This document shows positions 22,200 to 30,290 of a stretch of 40,742 nucleotides of DNA, piece by piece (the first letter of the stretch is position 1; each line of letters starts with the position of its first letter). Both the position numbers and the translations under genes were made by a program. Location of the stretch: contig PBFS01000026.1 in the NCBI GenBank assembly GCA_002718845.1, forward strand, positions 1 through 40,742. The letters run 5' to 3'. The notes under the pieces were generated by a model. That model was not told where the DNA came from, made no database searches, and saw only the letters and a list, made by a program, of their open reading frames with translations. The stretch is from Gammaproteobacteria bacterium. GTDB lineage: Bacteria > Pseudomonadota > Gammaproteobacteria > GCA-002705445 > GCA-002716945.

Positions 22200-22950
22200 T
22201 CTTAAATCTTTAACTAATCAAGAAATAGAGAGATACAATAGACACATATTGCTTGAGGAGATAGATATACATGGGCAATCTGAACTTTTAGAGAAACATG
22301 TTTGTTTAATTGGACTTGGTGGGTTAGGTTGTCCAATTGCATATTATCTAACATCATCAGGTATTGGCGAGTTAACTATAATTGATTATGACCGAATAGA
22401 TACAACTAATCTGCAACGACAAATTTTATTTAATTCTTTAGATGTTAATAAAAAAAAGGTAGAAGTTGCATTTGAAAAACTAACTCAATTAAACCCAACT
22501 ATAAAAATTAATAAAGTAGATAAACAGATTAACAGCCATATAAATAATGTAATTTTTAAAAATTGCGATTTAATTATCGATGCAACGGATAATTTTAAAA
22601 CAAGAACTATAATTAATAAGATTTCTATTGATAATAAGAAACCCTTAATCATGGGGTCAGCAGCTAAAATGGAAGGACAAGTAGCCGTATTTAGAAATGA
22701 TTTACCTAACATGCCTTGTTATAATTGTTTATACAATGATTTGGACGATGAAAATAAATCATGTTTAGACCAGGGGGTATTGTCAAGTCTCACTGGTATA
22801 ATTGGATCAATTCAAGCAACTGAATCTATAAAACTACTCCTAAATTTTGGAGAAACTTTGGAAAGTAAATTATTACTCATCGATGTTAAGTATTCTAATT
22901 ATAGAATTGTAAATTTAAAACAAGATAAAAAATGTAAGGTATGCTCATAA
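22177..22950 (+). CDS. moeB: Molybdopterin-synthase adenylyltransferase MoeB (ThiF/HesA family)
   Basis: E1-like enzyme that adenylates the C-terminal Gly-Gly of MoaD so that sulfur can be added. 257 residues (E. coli 249). The ATP-binding GLGGLG is at 46-51, NLQRQ at 78-82 and DATDNFKTR at 135-143. Zinc is held by C181/C184 and C253/C256, and Cys196 lies in the flexible crossover region. ThiF can look the same, but moaA, moaD and moaE downstream support MoeB; it may also serve ThiS. It overlaps moaA by 10 bases. Confidence 0.93.
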   Translation: MKTKIKNNLKSLTNQEIERYNRHILLEEIDIHGQSELLEKHVCLIGLGGLGCPIAYYLTSSGIGELTIIDYDRIDTTNLQRQILFNSLDVNKKKVEVAFEKLTQLNPTIKINKVDKQINSHINNVIFKNCDLIIDATDNFKTRTIINKISIDNKKPLIMGSAAKMEGQVAVFRNDLPNMPCYNCLYNDLDDENKSCLDQGVLSSLTGIIGSIQATESIKLLLNFGETLESKLLLIDVKYSNYRIVNLKQDKKCKVCS

Positions 22951-23960
22951 ATAATATAACTGATAAATATAATAGACCATTTAATTATTTAAGAATTTCT
23001 GTTACTGATAGATGCAATTTTAGATGTGCTTATTGTATGCCAAAAGAAATTTTTGATAGTGGTTATAAATTTCTAAAAAAACATGATTTATTATCATTCG
23101 AAGAAATAGTTAGAGTAGTTAAGGGGTTGGAATCATTTGGTCTTAATAAAATAAGACTAACTGGAGGAGAACCCTTGTTAAGAAAAAATATAGAAAAACT
23201 AATTCACAAAATAAAAACAAAAACTAATATTAAACATCTTGCCTTGACGACAAATGGTTCTTTGCTAACTCAGAAAAAAGCTAAATTATTACGAGAAGTT
23301 GGTTTAGATGAAATTACAATTAGTCTTGATTCTCTTAATCCATATATAAATAAGAAACTAAACCCATTAAATGATGATAAAAATGTAATTGATGCTATTT
23401 ATACTACCTTAGATGTTTTTAATTTTGTAAAAATAAATATTGTAGTAATGAAAAATATAAATGACTCTGAAATATTTAAGATTATCCATAACTTTAAAGA
23501 CACTAATTCTGAACTAAGATTTATTGAATTTATGGATGTTGGTGAAACTAATAGATGGGATGTAGATAAAGTTATAACATCTGAAGACCTAATAAAGAAA
23601 ATTAAGAAAACATTTAACATAAAAAAAAGCCATCCTGTATTGGGTGCTACGTCTCAAAAATGGAAACTATTAGATTACAAAGCTTCTGTAGCATTTATAT
23701 CATCAATCTCTAAACCCTTTTGTAATACATGTAATAGAGGCAGATTATCTGCAGACGGTAAATTTTATACGTGTTTATTTTCTACGCATGGGAATGATTT
23801 ATTACAAGTTATAAGAAACTCTCCTAAGGATGATGTTTTGGAAAATTTGTTTTCTAGTATCTGGAGTACTAGACTAGATAAATATTCGTTGATTAGAAAT
23901 TTGAATAAAAATATAAAAATTAAAATTCCTAAAATAGAAATGTCATATATAGGTGGTTAA
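22941..23960 (+). CDS. moaA: GTP 3',8-cyclase MoaA
   Basis: Radical-SAM enzyme that starts molybdopterin synthesis by cyclising GTP to 3',8-cH2GTP. 339 residues. The N-terminal [4Fe-4S] motif is C25-x3-C29-x2-C32 (TDRCNFRCAYCMP). The C-terminal cluster cysteines lie in FCNTCNRGRLSADGKFYTCL, and the protein ends in the essential Gly-Gly. Its start overlaps the moeB end by 10 bases. MoaC, which completes cPMP formation, is not in this window. Confidence 0.97.
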   Translation: MLINNITDKYNRPFNYLRISVTDRCNFRCAYCMPKEIFDSGYKFLKKHDLLSFEEIVRVVKGLESFGLNKIRLTGGEPLLRKNIEKLIHKIKTKTNIKHLALTTNGSLLTQKKAKLLREVGLDEITISLDSLNPYINKKLNPLNDDKNVIDAIYTTLDVFNFVKINIVVMKNINDSEIFKIIHNFKDTNSELRFIEFMDVGETNRWDVDKVITSEDLIKKIKKTFNIKKSHPVLGATSQKWKLLDYKASVAFISSISKPFCNTCNRGRLSADGKFYTCLFSTHGNDLLQVIRNSPKDDVLENLFSSIWSTRLDKYSLIRNLNKNIKIKIPKIEMSYIGG

Positions 23961-24003
23961 TTTTCTGAATTGTAAACTTTACATATAAGTTATATTATGA
24001 ACT

Positions 24004-24273
24004 ATGATTTATTCAGTAATGAGCTATCTATTTTATTTCATTGCTTTGATTGCAGGTTATACTGCTGCATATGAAATTTTATTACAAATGTTCCCAGATT
24101 ATGGCCTTATTCATATCATTGTAGGCGGAACTATAAGCCTCATGTTTTTCCCACTTATTCCTTTATATCCTGGCATTATGAGTGGTAAATGGACATTAGC
24201 AATATTATGTTATATAGCGATTTTTTTTGGGGTGATTTTTGGAAATCAGGCTAGACGGTCAAAAAACAACTAA
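24004..24273 (+). CDS. Small hydrophobic membrane protein between moaA and moaD
   Basis: 89 residues with about three hydrophobic helices (roughly 6-24, 33-53 and 62-80) and a short basic end (GNQARRSKNN). Not recognised. A second Met at codon 6 could be the start; no clear Shine-Dalgarno distinguishes them. It lies 43 bp after moaA and 92 bp before moaD, which has its own promoter, so it may be the last gene of the DUF1244-moeB-moaA transcript. A role in molybdate or cofactor metabolism would be guesswork. Confidence 0.65.
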   Translation: MIYSVMSYLFYFIALIAGYTAAYEILLQMFPDYGLIHIIVGGTISLMFFPLIPLYPGIMSGKWTLAILCYIAIFFGVIFGNQARRSKNN

Positions 24274-24322
24274 ATTTATAATTTCTAGAGTTTACCTTAT
24301 ATATTTAACCTAATTAATTATG

Positions 24323-24351
24323 TTGATAATAACTCTATTTGTCTCTATGAT
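24323..24351 (+). promoter_or_regulatory. Sigma-70-type promoter for moaD-moaE-argG
   Basis: TTGATA (24323-24328), a 17-base spacer and TATGAT (24346-24351). Transcription should begin about 8 bases before the moaD ATG, which has no Shine-Dalgarno, so the transcript would have almost no leader. Confidence 0.65.
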
Positions 24352-24365
24352 ACATTTGCGTTGTC

Positions 24366-24599
24366 ATGAAAATTTACGTTAAATATTTCGCAAGCATAAG
24401 AGATATCATGGGCACAGAATGCGCTAATCTTGATATTGAAGAAAGTATATCCGTAGATGAATTATGGCAAGGATTAATAGTTGGCAAAGAGACTCCGCAA
24501 AAGGTTTTAGTTGCTGTAAACTATGAATACGTAAACATGAATTATAAATTAAAAGAGGGAGATGAAGTTGCTTTTTTCCCTCCTGTTACAGGTGGTTAA
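24366..24599 (+). CDS. moaD: Molybdopterin synthase sulfur-carrier subunit MoaD
   Basis: Ubiquitin-fold sulfur carrier whose C-terminal thiocarboxylate supplies the dithiolene sulfurs of molybdopterin. 77 residues, ending in FFPPVTGG; the terminal Gly-Gly is adenylated by MoeB. The beta-grasp core (MKIYVKYFASIRDIMG... ) is typical. Its partner moaE starts 2 bases after the stop. The ThiS family is similar in fold, but the moaE neighbour settles the assignment. Confidence 0.95.
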   Translation: MKIYVKYFASIRDIMGTECANLDIEESISVDELWQGLIVGKETPQKVLVAVNYEYVNMNYKLKEGDEVAFFPPVTGG

Positions 24600-24601
24600 C
24601 G

Positions 24602-25060
24602 ATGAAAATAGAGATATTAGATGAAAAATTTGATCCTTGGCAAGCTATTGTCGAGTATAAGAGAAACCAATTACAAAATAATTCAAAAATTGGAGCTTCT
24701 TCAGTTTTCCTAGGAACTATGAGGGACTTTAATGATGATGAAGAAGTTGAAAGTATGGAATTAGAACATTATGAAGGAATGACAGAGAAGTACCTATCAA
24801 ATATTGTTGATGCAGCAATAAAGAAACACAAGATTATAGATGGTCTGGTTATTCATAGAATTGGAGTTTTAAAACCTACTGACCCAATAGTTGTAGTTGC
24901 AACTTGGTCAGAGCATAGAGATAATGCATTTAATGCAACTAGAGAAATTATGGAATCTTTAAAATCAGACGCCCCTTTTTGGAAAAAAGAAAACACTAAT
25001 AAAGGTTTCAAATGGGTAAAACCTTCTAACGAACTTACAGAAAATACGAATGAAACCTAA
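24602..25060 (+). CDS. moaE: Molybdopterin synthase catalytic subunit MoaE
   Basis: Forms the heterotetrameric molybdopterin synthase with MoaD and converts cPMP to molybdopterin. 152 residues. Family features: [14 protein letters not shown] (about 33-46), [12 protein letters not shown] (about 54-65), the [25 protein letters not shown] block and the Lys-bearing [15 protein letters not shown] near the end, which includes the catalytic lysines. The gene overlaps argG by 11 bases, an unexpected coupling of cofactor and arginine synthesis. Confidence 0.96.
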   Translation: MKIEILDEKFDPWQAIVEYKRNQLQNNSKIGASSVFLGTMRDFNDDEEVESMELEHYEGMTEKYLSNIVDAAIKKHKIIDGLVIHRIGVLKPTDPIVVVATWSEHRDNAFNATREIMESLKSDAPFWKKENTNKGFKWVKPSNELTENTNET

Positions 25061-26246
25061 AAAGGTGATTTTGGCGTATTCTGGAGGATTAGATACATCT
25101 GTTATAGCTAAATGGTTGATAGAAAAATATGGATGTCAGGTAATAACCTTTACCGCCGACATAGGGCAAGGAGAGGAAGTAAAGGATGCCAAAATAAAAG
25201 CAAAAAAACTAGGTATTAAAAAAATTTATATTGAAGACCTTAAGGAAGAATTTGTAAAAAATTATGTTTATCCAATGCTCAGGTCTAATGCAATATATGA
25301 GGGAGAATATCTTTTAGGAACATCAATAGCTAGACCGCTTATAAGTAAAAGACTAATTGAAATCGCAAAAAAAGAAAATGCTGACGCCATCTGTCATGGC
25401 GCTACTGGAAAAGGCAATGATCAAGTTAGATTCGAGTTATCAGCTTATTCATTAAACCCAAAAATAAAAATTATAGCACCTTGGAGGGAGTGGGTATTTA
25501 AATCAAGAAAAGATCTTGTAAGATACGCAAGACTAAATAATATATCTATAGATTTTGACTTAGGTAAAAAAAGCCCATATTCAATGGATGCAAATATTTT
25601 ACATACATCGTATGAGGGTGGAATTTTAGAAGATCCATGGAAAAGTCCTGATGAAAAGATGTGGTTAAGGACTAAATCCATTGAGAATTCAGCAAAAAAA
25701 CCTGATACCATACACCTCGAGTTTAAAAATGGAGATATTATTAAACTAAATAATAAAACTTTAAGTCCAGCAAAAATTCTTACAAAATTAAACTATCTTG
25801 CTGGCAAACATGGTGTTGGAAGGATTGATATCGTAGAAAATAGATATGTAGGTATAAAGTCAAGAGGATGCTATGAGACACCTGGAGGTACAATTTATCA
25901 CAAAGCTCATAAAGCTATAGAATCTATAACTATGGATCGTGAAGTATTGCACCTTAAAGAAGATTTATCTAATAGATATGCAAGACTAATCTATAATGGT
26001 TATTGGTTTAGTCCAGAGAGAAAGAGTTTACAAAAATTAATTGATGACACTCAAAAAGGTATATCTGGAACGGTAAAGATAAAACTGTTTAAGGGAAATG
26101 TAATTATGTTAGGTAGAAAATCTCCAAACTCTATTTATAGTGAAGACTTGTCAACTTTTGAAAATGATTCTGGAAATTATAATCAAAAGGACGCAGAAGG
26201 ATTTATTAACATTAATTCTCTAAGATTAAAAAATAGAAAAGAATAA
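25050..26246 (+). CDS. argG: Argininosuccinate synthase
   Basis: Joins citrulline and aspartate with ATP in arginine synthesis. 398 residues, the usual length of the short bacterial type. The PP-loop [10 protein letters not shown] is at 9-18, and [16 protein letters not shown] and the [23 protein letters not shown] stretch carry citrulline and aspartate contacts. Its ATG lies inside moaE by 11 bases, so it depends on the moaD promoter or one inside moaE. One base separates its stop from the convergent DUF3108 gene. Confidence 0.97.
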   Translation: MKPKKVILAYSGGLDTSVIAKWLIEKYGCQVITFTADIGQGEEVKDAKIKAKKLGIKKIYIEDLKEEFVKNYVYPMLRSNAIYEGEYLLGTSIARPLISKRLIEIAKKENADAICHGATGKGNDQVRFELSAYSLNPKIKIIAPWREWVFKSRKDLVRYARLNNISIDFDLGKKSPYSMDANILHTSYEGGILEDPWKSPDEKMWLRTKSIENSAKKPDTIHLEFKNGDIIKLNNKTLSPAKILTKLNYLAGKHGVGRIDIVENRYVGIKSRGCYETPGGTIYHKAHKAIESITMDREVLHLKEDLSNRYARLIYNGYWFSPERKSLQKLIDDTQKGISGTVKIKLFKGNVIMLGRKSPNSIYSEDLSTFENDSGNYNQKDAEGFININSLRLKNRKE

Positions 26247-26247
26247 A

Positions 26248-26952
26248 CTATTTGACTATTTTTTCTAATACAATTGTAAATTTTAGAGATTTTTTTCTGT
26301 ATTGTTTAATTTTAACGGGTATAAAATTATGGTCTACTGCATACCAAGTTAAAGTATTTCTTTTATTATCTTCAATAATTTTTCTTATAATAATCGTATT
26401 TGTTTTGCCAAAAATAGTATCAATGACTTCACCATCATGAATGCTAAATATATATTTTCTTTCTCTTCCCTTATCAATGACATTATACTCTTGTTCAAAA
26501 TCACCTTTTTTCATTTTGTTTTGATAATCAATTTGAACAGATAATCTATCCTGAAAATTTTTAATTTGAGAATGTTCTATTTCCTTACCATTGCGTATAG
26601 TGTGCGCAGAATTATTTTTTTTATCAAATATTGTTGTAACTACATTTTCATCATCTTTGCGAAATCTGCTATATGCATACTCTTTTGTAAAAACATTATC
26701 GTTAATTATATCAAATTTAGATAACTCCATTCTTAAATCTTTTTTTAATTTAAAAATTCCAGCGGTATGACTAGAAACCAAATATTCCCATTTACCATTG
26801 TGTTTTAATAAAGTATTTTCACTAGTAGCAAAGTGTAAGCTACCTTTATAGAGATGATATATATGCTTTGTGATAATGACTTCTTCAGCAATTGCTAAAT
26901 TTTTAGATATCATGAGAGGCAATAATATAAATATGTATAAAATATTTCTCAT
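26248..26952 (-). CDS. DUF3108 periplasmic protein
   Basis: 234 residues with a signal peptide (about 1-22) followed by a DUF3108-type beta-rich domain: YHLYKGSLHFATSE near the start, LSVQIDYQNKMKKGDFEQEYNVIDKG in the middle and LTWYAVDHNFIPVKIKQYRKKSLKFTIVLEKI at the end. The family has no firm function; it is periplasmic and often sits downstream of purN in gammaproteobacteria, as here. Its ATG overlaps the purN stop by 4 bases. Confidence 0.88.
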   Translation of the reverse strand: MRNILYIFILLPLMISKNLAIAEEVIITKHIYHLYKGSLHFATSENTLLKHNGKWEYLVSSHTAGIFKLKKDLRMELSKFDIINDNVFTKEYAYSRFRKDDENVVTTIFDKKNNSAHTIRNGKEIEHSQIKNFQDRLSVQIDYQNKMKKGDFEQEYNVIDKGRERKYIFSIHDGEVIDTIFGKTNTIIIRKIIEDNKRNTLTWYAVDHNFIPVKIKQYRKKSLKFTIVLEKIVK

Positions 26953-27572
26953 ATGTGTTCTATAGGTGTAGTTAAAACTTCATTATTAAATAAACATTTA
27001 TCATTTTCTTGTTTTATAAATTTTTCAGAAAGCCATTTAATAGCTAATGGATAAATCTCGTGTTCAATTTTATGAATTTTTTCTTCTAATATATCCTTTG
27101 TATCATTATTTTTTATTTCAACTTTACCCTGAATAATAACAGGCCCATTGTCTAAATCAGGGGTTACAAAATGGACGGAAGCACCATGATACTTTTCTTT
27201 GTCCTTGATCGCTCTGCTATGAGTATTTAATCCTTTATATTTAGGCAATAGAGAAGGATGGATATTTAGAATTTTTCCTATATGTTTATTTACGAATGAT
27301 TTTGGCAATATTTTCATATATCCAGCTAATATAACAATATCTACAGAATTTGTTATTATATATTCTGTAACATTATTATAATCATTATCAGAATTAACCA
27401 TTATAGTTTTAATTTTTTCTTTTTTAGCTCTCTCTAACCCATAAGCATTTTTATTGTTTGATACAACACTCAAAATTTCAATGTGCAAAAAACCAGATTT
27501 TATATTGTCAATAATATTTTGAAAATTACTTCCATTACCTGATAGGAATACTATAGATTTAACCTTTCTCAT
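26949..27572 (-). CDS. purN: Phosphoribosylglycinamide formyltransferase PurN
   Basis: Transfers formyl from 10-formyl-THF to GAR in purine synthesis. 207 residues. The GNGSNFQNI phosphate-binding loop (13-21) is present, together with catalytic Asn/His in ILNIHPSLLPKYKG and the essential Asp in HFVTPDLDNGPVI. It overlaps the end of purM by 14 bases and the start of the DUF3108 gene by 4, forming a purM-purN-DUF3108 operon on the minus strand. Confidence 0.96.
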   Translation of the reverse strand: MRKVKSIVFLSGNGSNFQNIIDNIKSGFLHIEILSVVSNNKNAYGLERAKKEKIKTIMVNSDNDYNNVTEYIITNSVDIVILAGYMKILPKSFVNKHIGKILNIHPSLLPKYKGLNTHSRAIKDKEKYHGASVHFVTPDLDNGPVIIQGKVEIKNNDTKDILEEKIHKIEHEIYPLAIKWLSEKFIKQENDKCLFNNEVLTTPIEHI

Positions 27573-28602
27573 ATTTAATTATTTTATTTGAATATTTGTT
27601 ATTTATTTGACCAATTATTTTTGCTTTAAACTTTGTTTTTTCTAATATTTTGATAACTTTACTTGCATCGGATTTTTTGACAATAATAGCCATGCCTATA
27701 CCGCAATTGAATGTTCTTAACATTTCATCCATTGATAATTTTGCACTTTCTTTTATTAATCTAAAAATATTTGGCATTTTCCAATTATCTAAATTTATAC
27801 TGATTGTATATTTTTTTGGAATTACTCTTGGTAAATTTTCTGTAATACCTCCTCCTGTAATGTTAGCTGCTCCTTTAATGGAAATTGTTTTTTTTATTTT
27901 ATTTAGAGCATCTACATAAAGTAGAGTTGGCTTTATTAATAATCTTCCAAGATTGACGCCAAAGTAATTCTTCCTTAGAGAAAGTGTTTTATTATCTAAT
28001 AATTTATTTATAAGAGAATATCCATTAGAATGTATGCCATTTGACATTAATCCTATTATGATATCTCCTTTATTTATTTCATTTTTATTAATAATATTTT
28101 TTTTATCAATAATACCAACACAGAATCCCGCTAAGTCATAATCTTTTTGCTTGTACATTCCTGGCATTTCTGCAGTTTCCCCTCCTATTAATGGTATATC
28201 AATAGAGGAACAAGCTTTTTTTATACCTTTTAAGATATTTATATGAAATTTTAAATCCAATTTACCTGTTGCAAGATAATCAAGGAAAAACAATGGGTCA
28301 GCGCCACATGTAATTATATCATTTACACACATAGCCACCAGATCTTGTCCTATGTAATTATGTTGATTCAATAATTTTGCTATTTTTAGTTTAGTTCCAA
28401 CGCCATCAGTTCCACAAACTATGATTGGTTGACTATATTTTTTTAAATTTATTGTGTATAAACTAGCAAAACCACCAATACCAGATATAACGTTTGGATA
28501 GTTTTTTTTATAGCTTTTTTGTAATTTTCCTATCAAACCATCAGCTTTTTTAATATTTACCCCTGATTTTAGATAAGTTAGTTTTTTATAAGCTCTATTC
28601 AT
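27559..28602 (-). CDS. purM: Phosphoribosylformylglycinamidine cyclo-ligase PurM
   Basis: AIR synthetase, the fifth step of purine synthesis. 347 residues from the chosen ATG at 28600-28602. The frame is open to 28686, but the extra 28 residues are not conserved in the family, and the homologous part begins at LKSGVNIKKADGLIGKL. Motifs: NVISGIGGFASLY, CGTDGVGTKLKIA, GQDLVAMCVNDIITCGADPLFFLDYLATG and GGETAEMPGMY for ATP and FGAM binding, and GGGITENLPR later. The true start leaves 57 bp to the divergent hda gene. Confidence 0.95.
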   Translation of the reverse strand: MNRAYKKLTYLKSGVNIKKADGLIGKLQKSYKKNYPNVISGIGGFASLYTINLKKYSQPIIVCGTDGVGTKLKIAKLLNQHNYIGQDLVAMCVNDIITCGADPLFFLDYLATGKLDLKFHINILKGIKKACSSIDIPLIGGETAEMPGMYKQKDYDLAGFCVGIIDKKNIINKNEINKGDIIIGLMSNGIHSNGYSLINKLLDNKTLSLRKNYFGVNLGRLLIKPTLLYVDALNKIKKTISIKGAANITGGGITENLPRVIPKKYTISINLDNWKMPNIFRLIKESAKLSMDEMLRTFNCGIGMAIIVKKSDASKVIKILEKTKFKAKIIGQINNKYSNKIIKYEKG

Positions 28603-28620
28603 ATTAAAATGGTTAGGACT

Positions 28621-28649
28621 TTGATTATATATTAATCTATAAATATATG
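28621..28649 (+). promoter_or_regulatory. Possible sigma-70 promoter for hda with almost no leader
   Basis: TTGATT (28621-28626), a 17-base spacer and TATATG (28644-28649). The start site would fall only a few bases before the hda ATG at 28660, and no Shine-Dalgarno is present. Confidence 0.45.
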
Positions 28650-28659
28650 CACTTTTATA

Positions 28660-29352
28660 ATGGAAACTAAATCTAATAAAGAACAAATACCTATTAATTT
28701 TAGCTTTATTTCTAATAAATCCTTTTGTAATTATATAATTGGTGAAAATGAAATGATTCTGGAAACTTTAAGAGGTATATCGGAAGAGAAGAAACCCAAA
28801 ATTATTTTTTTAAAGGGCGGTAAATCTACTGGTAAAACTCATTTATGCTTAGCAACATTAGAAAATTTTACTGGTGAAAAATACTATTTATCTCCTTCTA
28901 ATATAGATGAACTAGAATCACTTAATTATTCGTTACTAGAATTTATTGTAATTGATGATTTAGATAAAATAATTATAGAAACTAATAAAGAAGAGAAACT
29001 ATTCTCAATAATAAATGATTTAATTCTTAGGAAAAAAAATATACTTGTAACATCCACAAAACATCTTAATGATATTAAATTTAATATTTTAGATTTAAAA
29101 TCACGTCTCGTTTGGGATCAACTTCTTGAAACATCAGAATTAGATGATGACAGTAAAATTAAAGTTTTACAAAAACTTTCTAGGGATAGAGGATGGACTC
29201 TAACATCTAAAGTATGTGATTATATTATGAAACATTATAAGCGAGATTTATATTTTTTATGTAATGCTATTAAGAATATTGACGAAAAATCATTATCTAT
29301 GAAAAAAAATATAACAATACCATTTGTAAGAAAGATTATGAATTATAAATAA
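28660..29352 (+). CDS. hda: DnaA-homologue Hda (DnaA inactivator)
   Basis: AAA+ protein that, bound to the DNA-loaded sliding clamp, stimulates ATP hydrolysis by DnaA and so blocks re-initiation. 230 residues (E. coli 233). The N-terminal QIPINF (9-14) fits the clamp-binding hexapeptide, Walker A is GGKSTGKT (53-60), and Walker B is FIVIDDLD (95-102). The LKSRLVWDQLLET sensor region and the C-terminal lid helices follow. Position next to purM is common in gammaproteobacteria. Full-length DnaA is excluded by the absence of domain IV. It stops 1 base from the convergent flavoprotein gene. Confidence 0.9.
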   Translation: METKSNKEQIPINFSFISNKSFCNYIIGENEMILETLRGISEEKKPKIIFLKGGKSTGKTHLCLATLENFTGEKYYLSPSNIDELESLNYSLLEFIVIDDLDKIIIETNKEEKLFSIINDLILRKKNILVTSTKHLNDIKFNILDLKSRLVWDQLLETSELDDDSKIKVLQKLSRDRGWTLTSKVCDYIMKHYKRDLYFLCNAIKNIDEKSLSMKKNITIPFVRKIMNYK

Positions 29353-29353
29353 T

Positions 29354-29917
29354 TTAAGTTTTTATTTTAAGAGCAAGTCCTGCAATTTTCTTTCCAAAAT
29401 TTATACATATTTCTTTTTCATCTTCTGTAATTTCTGCGTTTTCATTAAATGAAACATGGCTTGGACCATAAGGAGTGCCACCTGATCTTGTGCTTACAAG
29501 TCTTTTTTCACTATAAGGTACTCCAGTAATAATCATGCCATGATGGATTAAGGGTAGCATCATCGATAATAGTGTAGTTTCTTGACCACCATGCAGGCTG
29601 GAAGTTGATGTAAATACACCTGCTGGTTTTCCAGTCAATGTTCCATTGAACCATTCAGAAGTTGTTGAATCTATAAATGTTTTCATTGGTGCTGCCATAT
29701 TGCCAAAATGTGTGGGACTGCCAATAATCAGGCCAGAACAGCTGTCTAAGTCAGATTTTTCAACTAATGCGTCTCCATTATTATCTTCATTGTCAGATGG
29801 TACCGTTCTTATGACTGATGATATATCCTCAATCATTTCAGCCCCTCTTGCAATTAAACGAGCCATTTTTTTCGTTGAGCCATTTTGAGAATAATATATA
29901 ATAAGTATGTTTGTCAT
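29354..29917 (-). CDS. WrbA-like flavodoxin-fold NAD(P)H:quinone oxidoreductase
   Basis: 187-residue flavodoxin-fold protein that reduces quinones by two electrons. The phosphate loop of FMN binding is SQNGSTKKMA (10-19). SPTHFGNMAAPMKTFIDSTTSEWFNGTLTGKPAGVFTSTSSLHGGQETT is the family core, and RSGGTPYGPSHV near the C-terminus is characteristic of WrbA and type IV quinone oxidoreductases. The gene probably has its own promoter in the 62-bp divergent spacer. Confidence 0.9.
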   Translation of the reverse strand: MTNILIIYYSQNGSTKKMARLIARGAEMIEDISSVIRTVPSDNEDNNGDALVEKSDLDSCSGLIIGSPTHFGNMAAPMKTFIDSTTSEWFNGTLTGKPAGVFTSTSSLHGGQETTLLSMMLPLIHHGMIITGVPYSEKRLVSTRSGGTPYGPSHVSFNENAEITEDEKEICINFGKKIAGLALKIKT

Positions 29918-29940
29918 ACATGATAGGATATTCTATATAG

Positions 29941-29968
29941 TTGATAAAAGAAACTGATTAACTATAAT
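29941..29968 (+). promoter_or_regulatory. Near-consensus sigma-70 promoter for the SoxK-like gene
   Basis: TTGATA (29941-29946), a 16-base spacer and a perfect TATAAT (29963-29968). Transcription would begin about 5 bases before the ATG at 29980, and there is no Shine-Dalgarno, so the message is close to leaderless. Confidence 0.7.
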
Positions 29969-29979
29969 AGTGAATTGAT

Positions 29980-30288
29980 ATGAAAAAAATTTTTAGCTTA
30001 ACAATTTTATTAATACTTGCCCAAACTGTTTATTCGGCTGGCGCAGTCCCTCCAAAATTAGTTTCAGAAAAATTAATCAAAGAAGCTAAGTCTGTAAATA
30101 AAAAAGCTATTAAGTTAAAAAATGAGTGGAGAGATACAAGAAAACTAATAAAAAAAGCTATGAAAGCGCATTCTAATAAAGATTATAAAAATTCAATTTC
30201 ATTTGCAGAACAAGCTATCAACCAAGCGAAAATGTCTGTAGAACAGCATAATAAACAAAAGGATAACGTTAGATTTTTAGATGAGTAA
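29980..30288 (+). CDS. Small periplasmic helical protein, possibly SoxXA-binding (SoxK-like)
   Basis: 102 residues: a signal peptide (about 1-19, cleavage near VYSAG) and a Lys/Ala-rich mature part with the stretch NEWRDTRKLIKKAMKAHSNKDYKNSISFAEQAINQAKMSVEQ. The EWRDT-K-I-KKA...A-KLA--A--QA pattern resembles small SoxXA-binding proteins, which help the SoxXA cytochrome in thiosulfate oxidation. That recognition is from memory of the pattern, and no sox genes lie in the window. A generic TPR-like periplasmic helical hairpin is the alternative. It has a strong promoter close to its ATG. Confidence 0.6.
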   Translation: MKKIFSLTILLILAQTVYSAGAVPPKLVSEKLIKEAKSVNKKAIKLKNEWRDTRKLIKKAMKAHSNKDYKNSISFAEQAINQAKMSVEQHNKQKDNVRFLDE

Positions 30289-30290
30289 TG

